This document shows, piece by piece, positions 52,460 to 62,019 of a stretch of 64,000 nucleotides of DNA. Origin of the DNA: Candidatus Alcium sp. F082 (lineage in GTDB: Bacteria > Bacteroidota > Bacteroidia > Bacteroidales > F082); assembly GCA_001543395.1 (NCBI GenBank), contig LPNG01000009.1:1-64000 (forward strand), written 5' to 3'. Positions within the stretch are counted from its first letter, which is position 1, and each line of letters starts with the position of its first letter. Under the pieces are notes generated by a model. That model searched no databases, had not been told where the DNA came from, and saw only the letters and a program-made list of their open reading frames with translations. The position numbers were made by a program, and so were the translations under genes.

Positions 52460-54772
52460 ATGAAAAAGCTGCTTCTACTCACCATTCCCATAGTGATAGG
52501 TCTCACCGCCTCCGCCCAGACCCAACAGGGCTATGTAAAAACCAAAGGCCGCATGGTGAACGGCAAACTGGTGCCTGGACAAGGCTTGAAAGGGGCCACG
52601 GTCTCAGTGAAAGGACGCACTGCTGTGTTGGTGAATGCCAATGATGGTGCCTTCTCCTTCCCTGTTCCCGACAAACAGTTCCGCTTAGACTCGGTGAGGA
52701 AGAAAGGCTACCAACTCGTGGACATGGAGGCTTGCCCTAGAACCTATAACTATTCCGGCAACCCCATTTACATCGTGATGGAAACGCCAGACCAACAGTT
52801 GCAGGACCAGCTTGCCGCCGAGCGGAAGATTAGGCGTAATCTCCAGAAGCAATTGCAGGACAAGGAGGACGAGATAGAAGACCTGAAAGCTCAGCAAAAG
52901 ATCTCGGATGAGGAATACCGCCAAGCTTTGCAGAAGCTCTACCAAGACCAGGAAAACAACGAGCAACTGATCAAGGACATGGCCAAGCGATACTCTGAAC
53001 TGGATTATGACCAGCTGGATGAGTTTTACAGACAGGTATCGTATTGTATTGAAAATGGCGAGCTGGTTAAGGCCGATTCGCTTTTGAGGACTCGAGGAGA
53101 CATTACTGCTCAAGTGGAAAGCATAAAGCAACGCGGACAGGTAATTCAAGAACAAGATGAGCAATTGCAGAAAGCCAAAGATGTCCAGCAAGCCGACATC
53201 GAGGAAGCTGCCCGACGGTGCTACAGCTATTACGAGACTTTCAAAGCGCAGCATCTGAACGATACGGCGGCTTATTACCTGGAGTTGCGGGCGAGTTTAG
53301 ACACTAATAATGTAGATTGGCAGGAAGACATGGGTGATTTCACATGGGAATACATTGCCGATTATGATAAAGCTATAAACTACTATAGTTTGGGATTGCG
53401 CCAATCACGACAGCAATATGGAGAGGAGCACGAGAAAACCGCAATCTTTTATAATGGAATAGGAATTGTTTATTATTATCTTAGTGAATACGAAAAAGCT
53501 TTGGTACAACACAAACAAGCATTAAGGATTCAGAAGTCCATTTTACCCAAGAATCACCCTATTATTGCTTCTAGCTATAACAGTATAGGATTGGTGCTTA
53601 TAGACCAAGCCGACTATGACAATGCTTTGGAATATTTCAATATGTCCTTAATCATTTTTAAATCCGTTTATGGTGAAAACCATCCCGATATAGCTACCTG
53701 CTACAACAACATCGGTGCTGTGTACAGCGAGGAAGGAGACTTTAACAAATCTCTAGAATTCCATAATCAAGCCTTAATTCTTCGGAAAAACATTTTTGGG
53801 GAAATCAACCCTGATGTTGCCCAGAGCTACACAAATATTGGTTCGATATATTTTGAAAAAGGAGAATTCGATAATGCTTTGGAATACCACAACAAGGCCT
53901 TAAATATTTATAAATCCGTTTTTGGGGAAAACCATCCCGCAATAGCTAATTGCTACAACAACATTGGCGCCGTGTACAGCAGACAAAAAAACTATGACAA
54001 GGCTTTGGAATACTATAACAAATCATTGATTATTAATAAATCCGTTTTCGGGGAGAATCATCCTAACTTGTCTATCATCTATTCCAACATCTGTACGGTA
54101 TACTACTTCCAATGTGACTTTACTAAGGCCATAGAATACAACGAAAAAGCTTTGTTATTAACCAAATCTATTTTAGGAGATAATCATCCAGATGTTGCGG
54201 TAGCTTATTTTAACAACGGAAGTATCTCTCGAGAACTAGGCAACTACAATAAAGCTTTGGAAAACTTCAGCACTGCGCTTGATATTTGGAAGACCAATTT
54301 CGGAGAAAACCATCCTAATGTAGCCAGTGTTTACTTCAACATCGGCATTGCATACGACTATCAAGCCGAATTTAACAAAGCACTAGAATACTACTACAAA
54401 GCATTAAATATCCGAAAGGCTGTTTTCGGAGAAAAGCATCCTGAAGTGGCCGCAATCTATTACAAAATTGGAGGTATTTACTATAAACAAAACGACTTTG
54501 TAAAAGCATTAGAGTATTTCAACCAAGCTTTAACTATTCAAAAATCTGTTTTCGGAGAAGACCATCCCGATGTGGCCAAAAGCTACAACACTATTGGTGC
54601 CATATATACAAAAAAAGGTGATTATAGCAAAGCATTGGAATACCGCACCAAAGCATTGGACATTCAAAAAACCCTTTTTGGTCCCGAAGACCAAAGAACC
54701 ATAAAAACCCAACAAAAAATCTCCGAAATCCAGTCCAAACTAAAAGAACAAGAAAGCCAACCAAAAGAATAA
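52460..54772 (+). CDS. Periplasmic TPR protein 1 (CarboxypepD_reg-like, coiled coil, TPR array)
   Basis: 770 residues. The signal peptide MKKLLLLTIPIVIGLTASA is followed by an Ig-like carboxypeptidase-regulatory domain (about 22-105, GYVKTKGRMVNGKLVPGQGL). Next comes a charged coiled coil (about 110-180) and from about 290 onward roughly ten 42-residue tetratricopeptide repeats of the kinesin-light-chain type (ALEYFNMSLIIFKSVYGENH). It is exported and should bind a protein partner. The TPR half is more AT-rich than the N-terminus. It follows the RyR gene by 9 bp. Confidence 0.85.
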   Translation: MKKLLLLTIPIVIGLTASAQTQQGYVKTKGRMVNGKLVPGQGLKGATVSVKGRTAVLVNANDGAFSFPVPDKQFRLDSVRKKGYQLVDMEACPRTYNYSGNPIYIVMETPDQQLQDQLAAERKIRRNLQKQLQDKEDEIEDLKAQQKISDEEYRQALQKLYQDQENNEQLIKDMAKRYSELDYDQLDEFYRQVSYCIENGELVKADSLLRTRGDITAQVESIKQRGQVIQEQDEQLQKAKDVQQADIEEAARRCYSYYETFKAQHLNDTAAYYLELRASLDTNNVDWQEDMGDFTWEYIADYDKAINYYSLGLRQSRQQYGEEHEKTAIFYNGIGIVYYYLSEYEKALVQHKQALRIQKSILPKNHPIIASSYNSIGLVLIDQADYDNALEYFNMSLIIFKSVYGENHPDIATCYNNIGAVYSEEGDFNKSLEFHNQALILRKNIFGEINPDVAQSYTNIGSIYFEKGEFDNALEYHNKALNIYKSVFGENHPAIANCYNNIGAVYSRQKNYDKALEYYNKSLIINKSVFGENHPNLSIIYSNICTVYYFQCDFTKAIEYNEKALLLTKSILGDNHPDVAVAYFNNGSISRELGNYNKALENFSTALDIWKTNFGENHPNVASVYFNIGIAYDYQAEFNKALEYYYKALNIRKAVFGEKHPEVAAIYYKIGGIYYKQNDFVKALEYFNQALTIQKSVFGEDHPDVAKSYNTIGAIYTKKGDYSKALEYRTKALDIQKTLFGPEDQRTIKTQQKISEIQSKLKEQESQPKE

Positions 54773-54774
54773 TC

Positions 54775-57087
54775 ATGAAGAAATACTTCATCCTCTCCGG
54801 TATCATGATGTTGGGCGTTATGCTCTCCGCCCAAAACCAGCAAGGCTATGTGAAAACCAAAGGCCGCATGGTGAACGGCAAGCTCGTGCCTGGCCAAGGC
54901 CTGAAAGGCGCCACGGTCTATGTGAAAGGCCGCACTGCCGTGCTGGTGAACGCCAATGACGGCGCTTTCTCCTTCCCTGTTCCCGAGAAACAGTTCCGCC
55001 TGGACTCGGTGAGGAAAAAAGGCTACCAACTCGTGGACATGGAGGCCTGCCCTAGGACCTATAAACGTTCAGGAAACCCGCTGTACATCGTCATGGAGAC
55101 GCCCGAACAACAGCTCCAAGACAAGCTCAACGCAGAGAAGAAGATTCGCCGTAACCTCCAGAAACAGCTGCAAGACAAAGAAGACGAGATAGAAGCCCTC
55201 AAGGAAGAAAACAAAATCACACTGGAGGAATACCAGAAGTCGCTGCAGCAGCTCTATGCCGAGCAGGAGAGCAACGAGCAGCTCATCGCTGATATGGCGA
55301 AACGCTATTCCGAACTGGACTATGACCAGCTGGATGAGTTCTACCGCCAGGTGTCATACTGCATCGAGAACGGCGAGTTGGTGAAGGCCGACTCGCTGCT
55401 GAGGACGAAAGGCGATGTTACCCTTCAGGTGGAGGCACAATTGCGCAAGGGCCAAGCAATCAAAGAACAGGAAGCCCAGCTCAACCAGGCCAAGACCGTT
55501 CATGCTGTCGACCAAGAGGAATTGGCTCGTCGTTGTTACAGTTTCTATGAGACCTTTACAGCGCAACATTTGAATGACACGGCGGCTTATTATTTGGAGC
55601 TGCGGTCAAGTTTGGACACCACGAATGGGGATTGGCTGAGTGAAGCAGGAGATTTTATTCGTGAATATATTGCGGATTATGCCAAGTCGTTGGAGTATCA
55701 CGAAAAAGCCCTGGCCATCAGGAAAAGTGACTTCGGAGAAAGCCATCCCGATGTGGCCGCAAGCTACAACAACATCGGCAGTGTGTACAACAGCCAAGGC
55801 GACCATAACAAAGCATTGGAGTATCATGAAAAAGCTCTGGCTATCAGGAAAGCTGTCTTAGGAGAGAACCATCCCGATGTGGCCACAAGCTACAATAACA
55901 TCGGAGTTGTGTACGACTACCAAGGCAGCTATGACAAAGCAATAGAATTCTACGAAAAATCACTGGATTTAGGGAAGACTATCTTTGGAGAAAGCCATCC
56001 CAATGTGGCTGCAATCTACAACAACATAGGAAGTGTGTACAACAGCCAAGGCGACTATAACAAAGCATTGGAGTATCATGAAAAAGCTCTGGCTATCAGG
56101 AAAGCTGTCTTAGGAGAGAACCATCCCGATGTGGCCCAAAGCTACAACAACATCGGTAATGTGTACAACGACCAAGGTGACTATGGCAAAGCACTGGAGT
56201 ATCTTGAAAAAGCCCTGGCTATCAAGAAAGCCGTCTTCGGAGAAAGCCATCCTCATGTGGCCATAAGCTACAACGACATCGGTTATACCAACCAAAACAA
56301 AGGCGACTATGGCAAAGCGATGGTATATTACGAAAAAGCTCTATCCATCTGGAAAGATGTGTTCGGAGAAAACCATCCCGATGTTGCCATAAGCTACAAC
56401 AACATCGGGTATGTATACAACATGCAAGGCAACTATGGCAAGGCGCTAGAGTATCACGAAAAAGCCCTGGCTATCAGGAAAGATGTCTTCGGAGAAAACC
56501 ACCCTTATGTGGCATCAAGCTACAACAACATCGGAAGTGTGTACAACGACCAAGGCGATGATGACCTGGCAATAGAGTATTACGAAAAGGCCCTGACTAT
56601 CTTGAAAGCAGTCTTCGGAGATAACCATCCCAATGTGGCTACAAGCTACAACAACATCGGTTATGTATACAACAATCAAGGCAACTATGACAAGGCGTTG
56701 GAATATTACGAAAAAGCCCTATCTATCAGAAAAGCCATCCTTGGAGAGAACCATCCTAATGTGGCATCAAGCTACAACAACATCGGTAATGTGTACAACA
56801 AACAAGGCGATTATGACAAGGCATTGGAGTATTACGAAAAAGCCCTATCTATCAGAAAAGCCATCCTTGGAGAGAACCATCCTAATGTGGCCGCAAGCTA
56901 CAACAACATCGGTAATGTGTACAACAAACAAGGCGATTATGACAAGGCATTGGAGTATTACGAAAAAGCCCTGGTCATCAGGAAAAAGGTTCTCGGAGAG
57001 GAGCATCCTAGCACCATCAAATCTCAAGAAAAAATCGCCGAAATCCAAGCAAAAATGAAAGAGAAGGAAAATGAAACAAAAGAATGA
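54775..57087 (+). CDS. Periplasmic TPR protein 2
   Basis: 770 residues with the same plan as TPR protein 1: signal peptide MKKYFILSGIMMLGVMLSA, CarboxypepD_reg-like domain, coiled coil, then about eleven TPRs. The TPR units are nearly identical in DNA (126 bp period), for example ALEYYEKALSIRKAILGENH twice in a row near the end, so copy number may change by slippage or recombination. It begins 2 bp after TPR protein 1 ends and overlaps TPR protein 3 by 17 bp. Confidence 0.87.
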   Translation: MKKYFILSGIMMLGVMLSAQNQQGYVKTKGRMVNGKLVPGQGLKGATVYVKGRTAVLVNANDGAFSFPVPEKQFRLDSVRKKGYQLVDMEACPRTYKRSGNPLYIVMETPEQQLQDKLNAEKKIRRNLQKQLQDKEDEIEALKEENKITLEEYQKSLQQLYAEQESNEQLIADMAKRYSELDYDQLDEFYRQVSYCIENGELVKADSLLRTKGDVTLQVEAQLRKGQAIKEQEAQLNQAKTVHAVDQEELARRCYSFYETFTAQHLNDTAAYYLELRSSLDTTNGDWLSEAGDFIREYIADYAKSLEYHEKALAIRKSDFGESHPDVAASYNNIGSVYNSQGDHNKALEYHEKALAIRKAVLGENHPDVATSYNNIGVVYDYQGSYDKAIEFYEKSLDLGKTIFGESHPNVAAIYNNIGSVYNSQGDYNKALEYHEKALAIRKAVLGENHPDVAQSYNNIGNVYNDQGDYGKALEYLEKALAIKKAVFGESHPHVAISYNDIGYTNQNKGDYGKAMVYYEKALSIWKDVFGENHPDVAISYNNIGYVYNMQGNYGKALEYHEKALAIRKDVFGENHPYVASSYNNIGSVYNDQGDDDLAIEYYEKALTILKAVFGDNHPNVATSYNNIGYVYNNQGNYDKALEYYEKALSIRKAILGENHPNVASSYNNIGNVYNKQGDYDKALEYYEKALSIRKAILGENHPNVAASYNNIGNVYNKQGDYDKALEYYEKALVIRKKVLGEEHPSTIKSQEKIAEIQAKMKEKENETKE

Positions 57088-59011
57088 CATAAAAAAACTG
57101 CTATTGCTTGCAGCAATCATGCTGGTGTGCGTCTGTGCCTCCGCCCAAACCCAACAGGGCTATGTAAAAACCAAAGGCCGCATGGTGAAAGGGAAACTCG
57201 TACCTGGACAAGGGCTGAAAGGCGCCATGGTCTCCGTTCAAGGACGTACCGCCGTGCTGGTCAACAGCGACAACGGAGCCTTCTCCTTCCCTATCTCTGA
57301 GCCTCAGTTCCGCCTTGACTCGGTAAGGAAAAAAGGCTACCAGCTGGTCGACATGGACGCCTGCCCTAAGACCTACAAACGCTCGGGCAACCCGCTCTAC
57401 ATCGTCATGGAGACCCCCGAACAACAACTCCAAGACAAGCTCAACGCAGAGAAGAAGATTCGCCGTAACCTCCAGAAACAGCTGCAAGACAAGGAAGACG
57501 AGATAGAAGCCCTCAAGGAAGAGAACAAGATCACGCTCGAGGAATACCAGAAGTCGCTGCAGCAGCTCTATGCCGAGCAGGAGAGCAACGAGCAGCTCAT
57601 CGCTGATATGGCGAAACGCTATTCCGAACTGGACTACGACCAGCTGGATGAGTTCTACCGCCAGGTGTCATACTGCATCGAGAACGGCGAGTTGGTGAAG
57701 GCCGACTCACTCCTTAACACCCGTGGCGACCTCAGCAAGCAGGTAGAGGAACAGCTGCAGAAAGGACAAGCCATCAAGGCGCAAGAAGAACAACTGGGTA
57801 AAGCCAAGGCCGTTCACGCCGCCGACCAGGAAGAGCTGGCCCGCCGCTGCTATAGCTTCTACGAGACCTTCGCCGCGCAACACATGAACGACACGGCGGC
57901 CTATTATCTGGAGCTCCGCGCCGCTTTGGACACCACGAGGATAGAATGGCAGAACGACGCCGGCACCTTCATCGACGACTACCTCGCCGACTACGACAAA
58001 GCCCTCTCCTATTATACCAGGATCTTGGGCATCTCCATGGCACAGCCCGAAATCAACACCGTGAATCTCATCTCCTCGCTCAACAACATCGGCTACATCC
58101 ACGCCGAGCTGGGCGACTATGCGAACGCCTCACAATATTACCTCCAAGCCAAGGATATGTCAGAAGCCGCCTTGGGACACCTCCACCCCCAAACGGCCAA
58201 CATCTATCTGAACCTGGGCTCCAACTGCTCCGCCATGGGCGATTATGACAAAGCGCTGGACTATACCAACGACGCCATCGAAATCTACGAGAAAACCATG
58301 GACCCCAGCGACCCCATCTTGGCCTCCGCCTACAACAACCTGGGCCACTGCTATTCCGAGAAAGACGAGATAGAGAAGGCATTGGAATACTATTTCAAGT
58401 CCTTGGCCATCCGCGTCAAAGCATACGGGGCAAAGCACCCTGACGTTTCGTTGAGCTACAACAACATAGGCTACTGCTATCTTCAGCTCCTTGATTATCC
58501 CACCGGATTGAGTTACCTTGAAAAGTCATTGGGAATCAGCGAGGAGGTCCTTGGGAGCAGCCATCCTACCACGACCTACATGTACAACAACATAGGTTTT
58601 CTATACACCCGTATCGGCGAAAACGAGAAAGGGCTCGAATACTATGAAAAAGCCTTGGAAGCCAGAAAAAAAGTATTGGGCGAAGACAACGACCATACCG
58701 CCGTTTGCTACGACAACATCGGCAATGTGTACACCAAGATGGGCGAATACGACAAAGCCTTGGAAAACAACAGAAAGGCCCTCGAGATCCGTAAGAAAAC
58801 CCTTGGCGAAGACCATCCTGACCTGGGTTATTCCTATTACAACATCGGCTTCGCCTACGCCAACCAAGGCAAATACATGGAAGCCCTCGAGTATTACAAC
58901 ATGGCGTACGAGTTGTTGAAGAAAGGCCTGGGCGAGGATCACAGCGACACGCAATACGCCAAACAAAGCATTGAGCAAATACAACAGAAGCTAAAAGAAG
59001 AGAAACAATGA
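57071..59011 (+). CDS. Periplasmic TPR protein 3
   Basis: 646 residues. Signal peptide MKQKNDIKKLLLLAAIMLVCVCASA, the same CarboxypepD_reg-like and coiled-coil N-terminus, then about seven more diverged TPRs (ALDYTNDAIEIYEKTMDPSD, GLEYYEKALEARKKVLGEDN). A stretch of about 290 bp in the coiled-coil region (57414-57709) is almost identical to that of TPR protein 2, although flanks differ. Its start lies within the end of the preceding gene, and its stop overlaps the TIR gene by 4 bp, a sign of translational coupling. Confidence 0.87.
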   Translation: MKQKNDIKKLLLLAAIMLVCVCASAQTQQGYVKTKGRMVKGKLVPGQGLKGAMVSVQGRTAVLVNSDNGAFSFPISEPQFRLDSVRKKGYQLVDMDACPKTYKRSGNPLYIVMETPEQQLQDKLNAEKKIRRNLQKQLQDKEDEIEALKEENKITLEEYQKSLQQLYAEQESNEQLIADMAKRYSELDYDQLDEFYRQVSYCIENGELVKADSLLNTRGDLSKQVEEQLQKGQAIKAQEEQLGKAKAVHAADQEELARRCYSFYETFAAQHMNDTAAYYLELRAALDTTRIEWQNDAGTFIDDYLADYDKALSYYTRILGISMAQPEINTVNLISSLNNIGYIHAELGDYANASQYYLQAKDMSEAALGHLHPQTANIYLNLGSNCSAMGDYDKALDYTNDAIEIYEKTMDPSDPILASAYNNLGHCYSEKDEIEKALEYYFKSLAIRVKAYGAKHPDVSLSYNNIGYCYLQLLDYPTGLSYLEKSLGISEEVLGSSHPTTTYMYNNIGFLYTRIGENEKGLEYYEKALEARKKVLGEDNDHTAVCYDNIGNVYTKMGEYDKALENNRKALEIRKKTLGEDHPDLGYSYYNIGFAYANQGKYMEALEYYNMAYELLKKGLGEDHSDTQYAKQSIEQIQQKLKEEKQ

Positions 59012-60138
59012 ACCCTCAGTTCAAATACTACGCCTTTATCAGCTACAATGCCAAGGACACGGCATGGGGCAAAACGCTGCAGAAAAAGCTGGAGCACTAC
59101 AAGTTGCCGACCCAACTTTGCAACGAGCACAACTGGCCAAGGAAACCCATCAAGCCCGTGTTCTTCGCCCCTACCGACATTCAGCCAGGAGGCCTCTCCA
59201 ACGAGCTTCAAGAGCGGCTGAAAGCCTCAGAGCATCTCATTGTCATCTGTTCACCCAACTCAGCCAAGTCGGAATGGGTGGGGCGCGAGATAGAGTATTT
59301 CCATAGCCTTGGACGTCCCAACAACATCCACTTCTTTATCGTGGATGGCACGCCCCACAGCGGCGACCCTGAGACGGAATGCTTCAACCCCGTCATCGAC
59401 AAGTTGGGGCTGCCCGAGATCCTCGGCGCCAACGTCAACGAGAAGATCTACCGTTGGCAATGGCTCAACAGGGATCGCGCCTATGCACAACTCGTGTCAA
59501 AGCTCCTCGGCGTGGAGTTCGACGCCATCTGGCAACGACACAAAAGGCAACTCATCCGGAAGACGGTTTTATGGGCCATAGGCATCATCGCCGTCATTGC
59601 CACCCTGCTCGGCGTGCGCAAAGCCAACCAACCCTTCGACGCCGAAATACGCCTGAGCGAAGCCTCCGTCAACAACACTATGCTGCCGCCTATCCAAGAC
59701 GCCATAGTCACGCTGACCCTCGACAATGAGACAAAGAAAGACACCTTGTCCTCACCCGACGCCGGCCTGACCTTCAATAACATCCCCCACCGTTATCTCG
59801 ATCAACCCATCCATATCACCGTGACGTGTAAAGACTTCCTTGACATCGACACCACTGCCACTTTGACGAAGAACACACTGCTGCAGGTCAGACGTGACCC
59901 CTCGGTCTATGGCGACATCCATTTCAAACTCTGGAACATCAACACCGAAGAGAGCGTCGACTCTACCATGGTGTGCATCCAAGGGCAGCAAGCGCTCTCC
60001 GATACCAATGGCATGATCAAGCTGATGATTCCTTTAGAGAAACAACGTAAGGCCTATAAAATCGAAACTGACTTGAACCTGGTCAACGACTCCATCTTCA
60101 TGCCCTGTGGCGAAGATGACGTGATCCTGGTACAATAA
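59008..60138 (+). CDS. Membrane-anchored TIR-domain protein with periplasmic Ig-like domains
   Basis: 376 residues. The N-terminal ~170 form a TIR domain: YYAFISYNAKDTAWG at the start, and LIVICSPNSAKSEWVGREIEYF, where Glu94 matches the catalytic Glu of NAD-cleaving TIR domains (WVxKE in SARM1). A transmembrane helix (about 186-203, TVLWAIGIIAVIATLLGV) follows, then two beta-rich Ig-like domains predicted to be periplasmic. This orientation would let periplasmic TPR partners control a cytosolic TIR. It is the last gene of the cluster and ends directly against the convergent transketolase gene. Confidence 0.85.
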   Translation: MNPQFKYYAFISYNAKDTAWGKTLQKKLEHYKLPTQLCNEHNWPRKPIKPVFFAPTDIQPGGLSNELQERLKASEHLIVICSPNSAKSEWVGREIEYFHSLGRPNNIHFFIVDGTPHSGDPETECFNPVIDKLGLPEILGANVNEKIYRWQWLNRDRAYAQLVSKLLGVEFDAIWQRHKRQLIRKTVLWAIGIIAVIATLLGVRKANQPFDAEIRLSEASVNNTMLPPIQDAIVTLTLDNETKKDTLSSPDAGLTFNNIPHRYLDQPIHITVTCKDFLDIDTTATLTKNTLLQVRRDPSVYGDIHFKLWNINTEESVDSTMVCIQGQQALSDTNGMIKLMIPLEKQRKAYKIETDLNLVNDSIFMPCGEDDVILVQ

Positions 60139-62019
60139 TCACCTTTCTTCCTTGAAACGTACTATGGCATCGATGATCTCATCGTTATCGTCAGATATGG
60201 TGAGAATCATGTTCTTGAAGATGCCGCGGTCACTCAAGTCTTTAAGCAACGTGTAGGCAGGCATATAGTGTGTGTAGTACTCCTTGCCCATGAAAACCAT
60301 AGGGCTGGCATAGCCCACACTCTCATAATGGTTCTGCCCGGCATCTTGGAAGATCTCCTGCATGGTACCCGCGCTTCCTGGCGTATAGATGATGCCGCCC
60401 TTGGCGATGGTGACGATGCCGTCCTCACGCACGCTGTTGTCGAAATACTTGGCGATGTCGGTGGCAAAAGGTGCCGTCGGCTCGTGACCATAATACCATG
60501 TCGGGATGGCCAAGCTTCGGTATTCGGATTGCAATGGGAAGCGCTCCATCACCTCGAAGGAACGACGCAGCCAACCTTCATCTTTGTAGGTAGGCGAAGG
60601 CATGAGCATATCCACAGCCTCGTTCACCTCATCATCGCTCCTACCCGCCATCCAAGCCCCGAGATGCGTGGCTTCCATAGCTCCTGGACCGCCGCCCGTC
60701 ACCATCAGCTTACCCATCTCGGTGAGCTTCTTGCTCAAGAAGACAATCTGCCGATAGCCTGGCTCTTTGCGACTTAAGGCATGGCCACCCATAATGCCGA
60801 TGACATCCTTCTCGTCGTAAAGGCTCAACATATTATACAAGGCATGACTGATGAAATGGTCGTGTAATGAGCGCGCCAAGGTCTCACGGACCGCATGGCC
60901 TTGCTTACCTTGGTTGATGTAATGCTGATACACCTTGGTGTCATAACACGTCTCATAGGTCGACTCATCATGATAGTCATAGCCATTATAGAGGACCTTG
61001 TAAGTATATAAGCCCTTGGGGTAGGTTGAGAAAGGCTTGCCTAGCTTAGGAATGAAAAGGCTAAGATCGTCCTTGCCCACCTCGTTCAAGACGCGATTGA
61101 CAATGCCAGCGGCGTCAAGCCCGAACTTGTGCATCAGCGCCGATGCCTGTCCCGACTCGCCAAAGCAATCGTCCATGCCGATTCGGTACACCCTGATCGG
61201 ATGGTTCTCACAGAAAAACTCGGCCACTGCTCCGCCCAAGCCACCAGCCACCTGATGCTCCTCAACGGTGAAAATCAAACGCGTGTCGTCGGCGGCCTTT
61301 TTCAGTATCTCGCCATCCAACGGCTTAATGGTATGCATATTGATGACTCGTGTCGAAATGCCCAAATGCTCAAGCATGTGAGCGGCTTCGAGCGACTCCC
61401 ACACCTCGTGACCTGTGGCCACCAACGTGATGTCGGTTCCGTCACGCATCAGTTGGGCTTTTCCTATCTCAAAGTCTTGGTTCTCATCCGTGAAGTCAGG
61501 CACCGCCTCACGACCGAAACGGATGTAGACCGGTCCATCGCACTCAAGGATGGCCTTCTCTGTGGCAATTTTGGCCTGCGTGGCGTCACAAGGCGAGATG
61601 ACCGTCATATTGGGCAGCACCCGCATGGTAGTGATGTCCTCCAACGCCTGGTGTGTGGCGCCATCGGGACCCACAGAAACGCCTGCATGGGCACCACCGA
61701 TGACAACGTGGACATTGTTGTAGCATACCGAGATACGAATCTGATCGTTGGCGCGATGCGCAGCAAATACGCCATAGGTACTAAATACGGGAATCTTGCC
61801 ACTCAGGGCCAGTCCCGCAGCCGTAGCCACGGCATCCTGTTCAGCAATGCCCATGGAGAAAAAACGCTCCGGGAAAGCGTCAGCGAAGAGGTTCATCCCC
61901 ACCGAGTTGGTGATGTCGGCCCCCAAGCCAACCACCCTTTTGTCTTTTTGCGCCGCAGCGAGAACGCCCTCGCCGAAGCCTGTCTTTGTGGCCTTGTTGC
62001 CTTTATTCGTATAGTTCAT
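60139..62019 (-). CDS. Transketolase C-terminal subunit fused to a LOG-family domain
   Basis: 626 residues. Residues about 10-318 are the pyrimidine-binding and C-terminal domains of a split transketolase (FFSMGIAEQDAVATAAGLAL, FSTYGVFAAHRANDQIR, TVEEHQVAGGLGGAVAEFF). After a ~85-residue linker, residues about 405-625 form a Rossmann LOG/PpnN-like domain with TGGGPGAMEA and PGSAGTMQEIF (LOG consensus PGGxGTxxE). LOG enzymes release ribose 5-phosphate from nucleoside monophosphates, which is a transketolase substrate. One continuous frame; its start overlaps the N-terminal subunit gene by 17 bp. Confidence 0.85.
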   Translation of the reverse strand: MNYTNKGNKATKTGFGEGVLAAAQKDKRVVGLGADITNSVGMNLFADAFPERFFSMGIAEQDAVATAAGLALSGKIPVFSTYGVFAAHRANDQIRISVCYNNVHVVIGGAHAGVSVGPDGATHQALEDITTMRVLPNMTVISPCDATQAKIATEKAILECDGPVYIRFGREAVPDFTDENQDFEIGKAQLMRDGTDITLVATGHEVWESLEAAHMLEHLGISTRVINMHTIKPLDGEILKKAADDTRLIFTVEEHQVAGGLGGAVAEFFCENHPIRVYRIGMDDCFGESGQASALMHKFGLDAAGIVNRVLNEVGKDDLSLFIPKLGKPFSTYPKGLYTYKVLYNGYDYHDESTYETCYDTKVYQHYINQGKQGHAVRETLARSLHDHFISHALYNMLSLYDEKDVIGIMGGHALSRKEPGYRQIVFLSKKLTEMGKLMVTGGGPGAMEATHLGAWMAGRSDDEVNEAVDMLMPSPTYKDEGWLRRSFEVMERFPLQSEYRSLAIPTWYYGHEPTAPFATDIAKYFDNSVREDGIVTIAKGGIIYTPGSAGTMQEIFQDAGQNHYESVGYASPMVFMGKEYYTHYMPAYTLLKDLSDRGIFKNMILTISDDNDEIIDAIVRFKEER

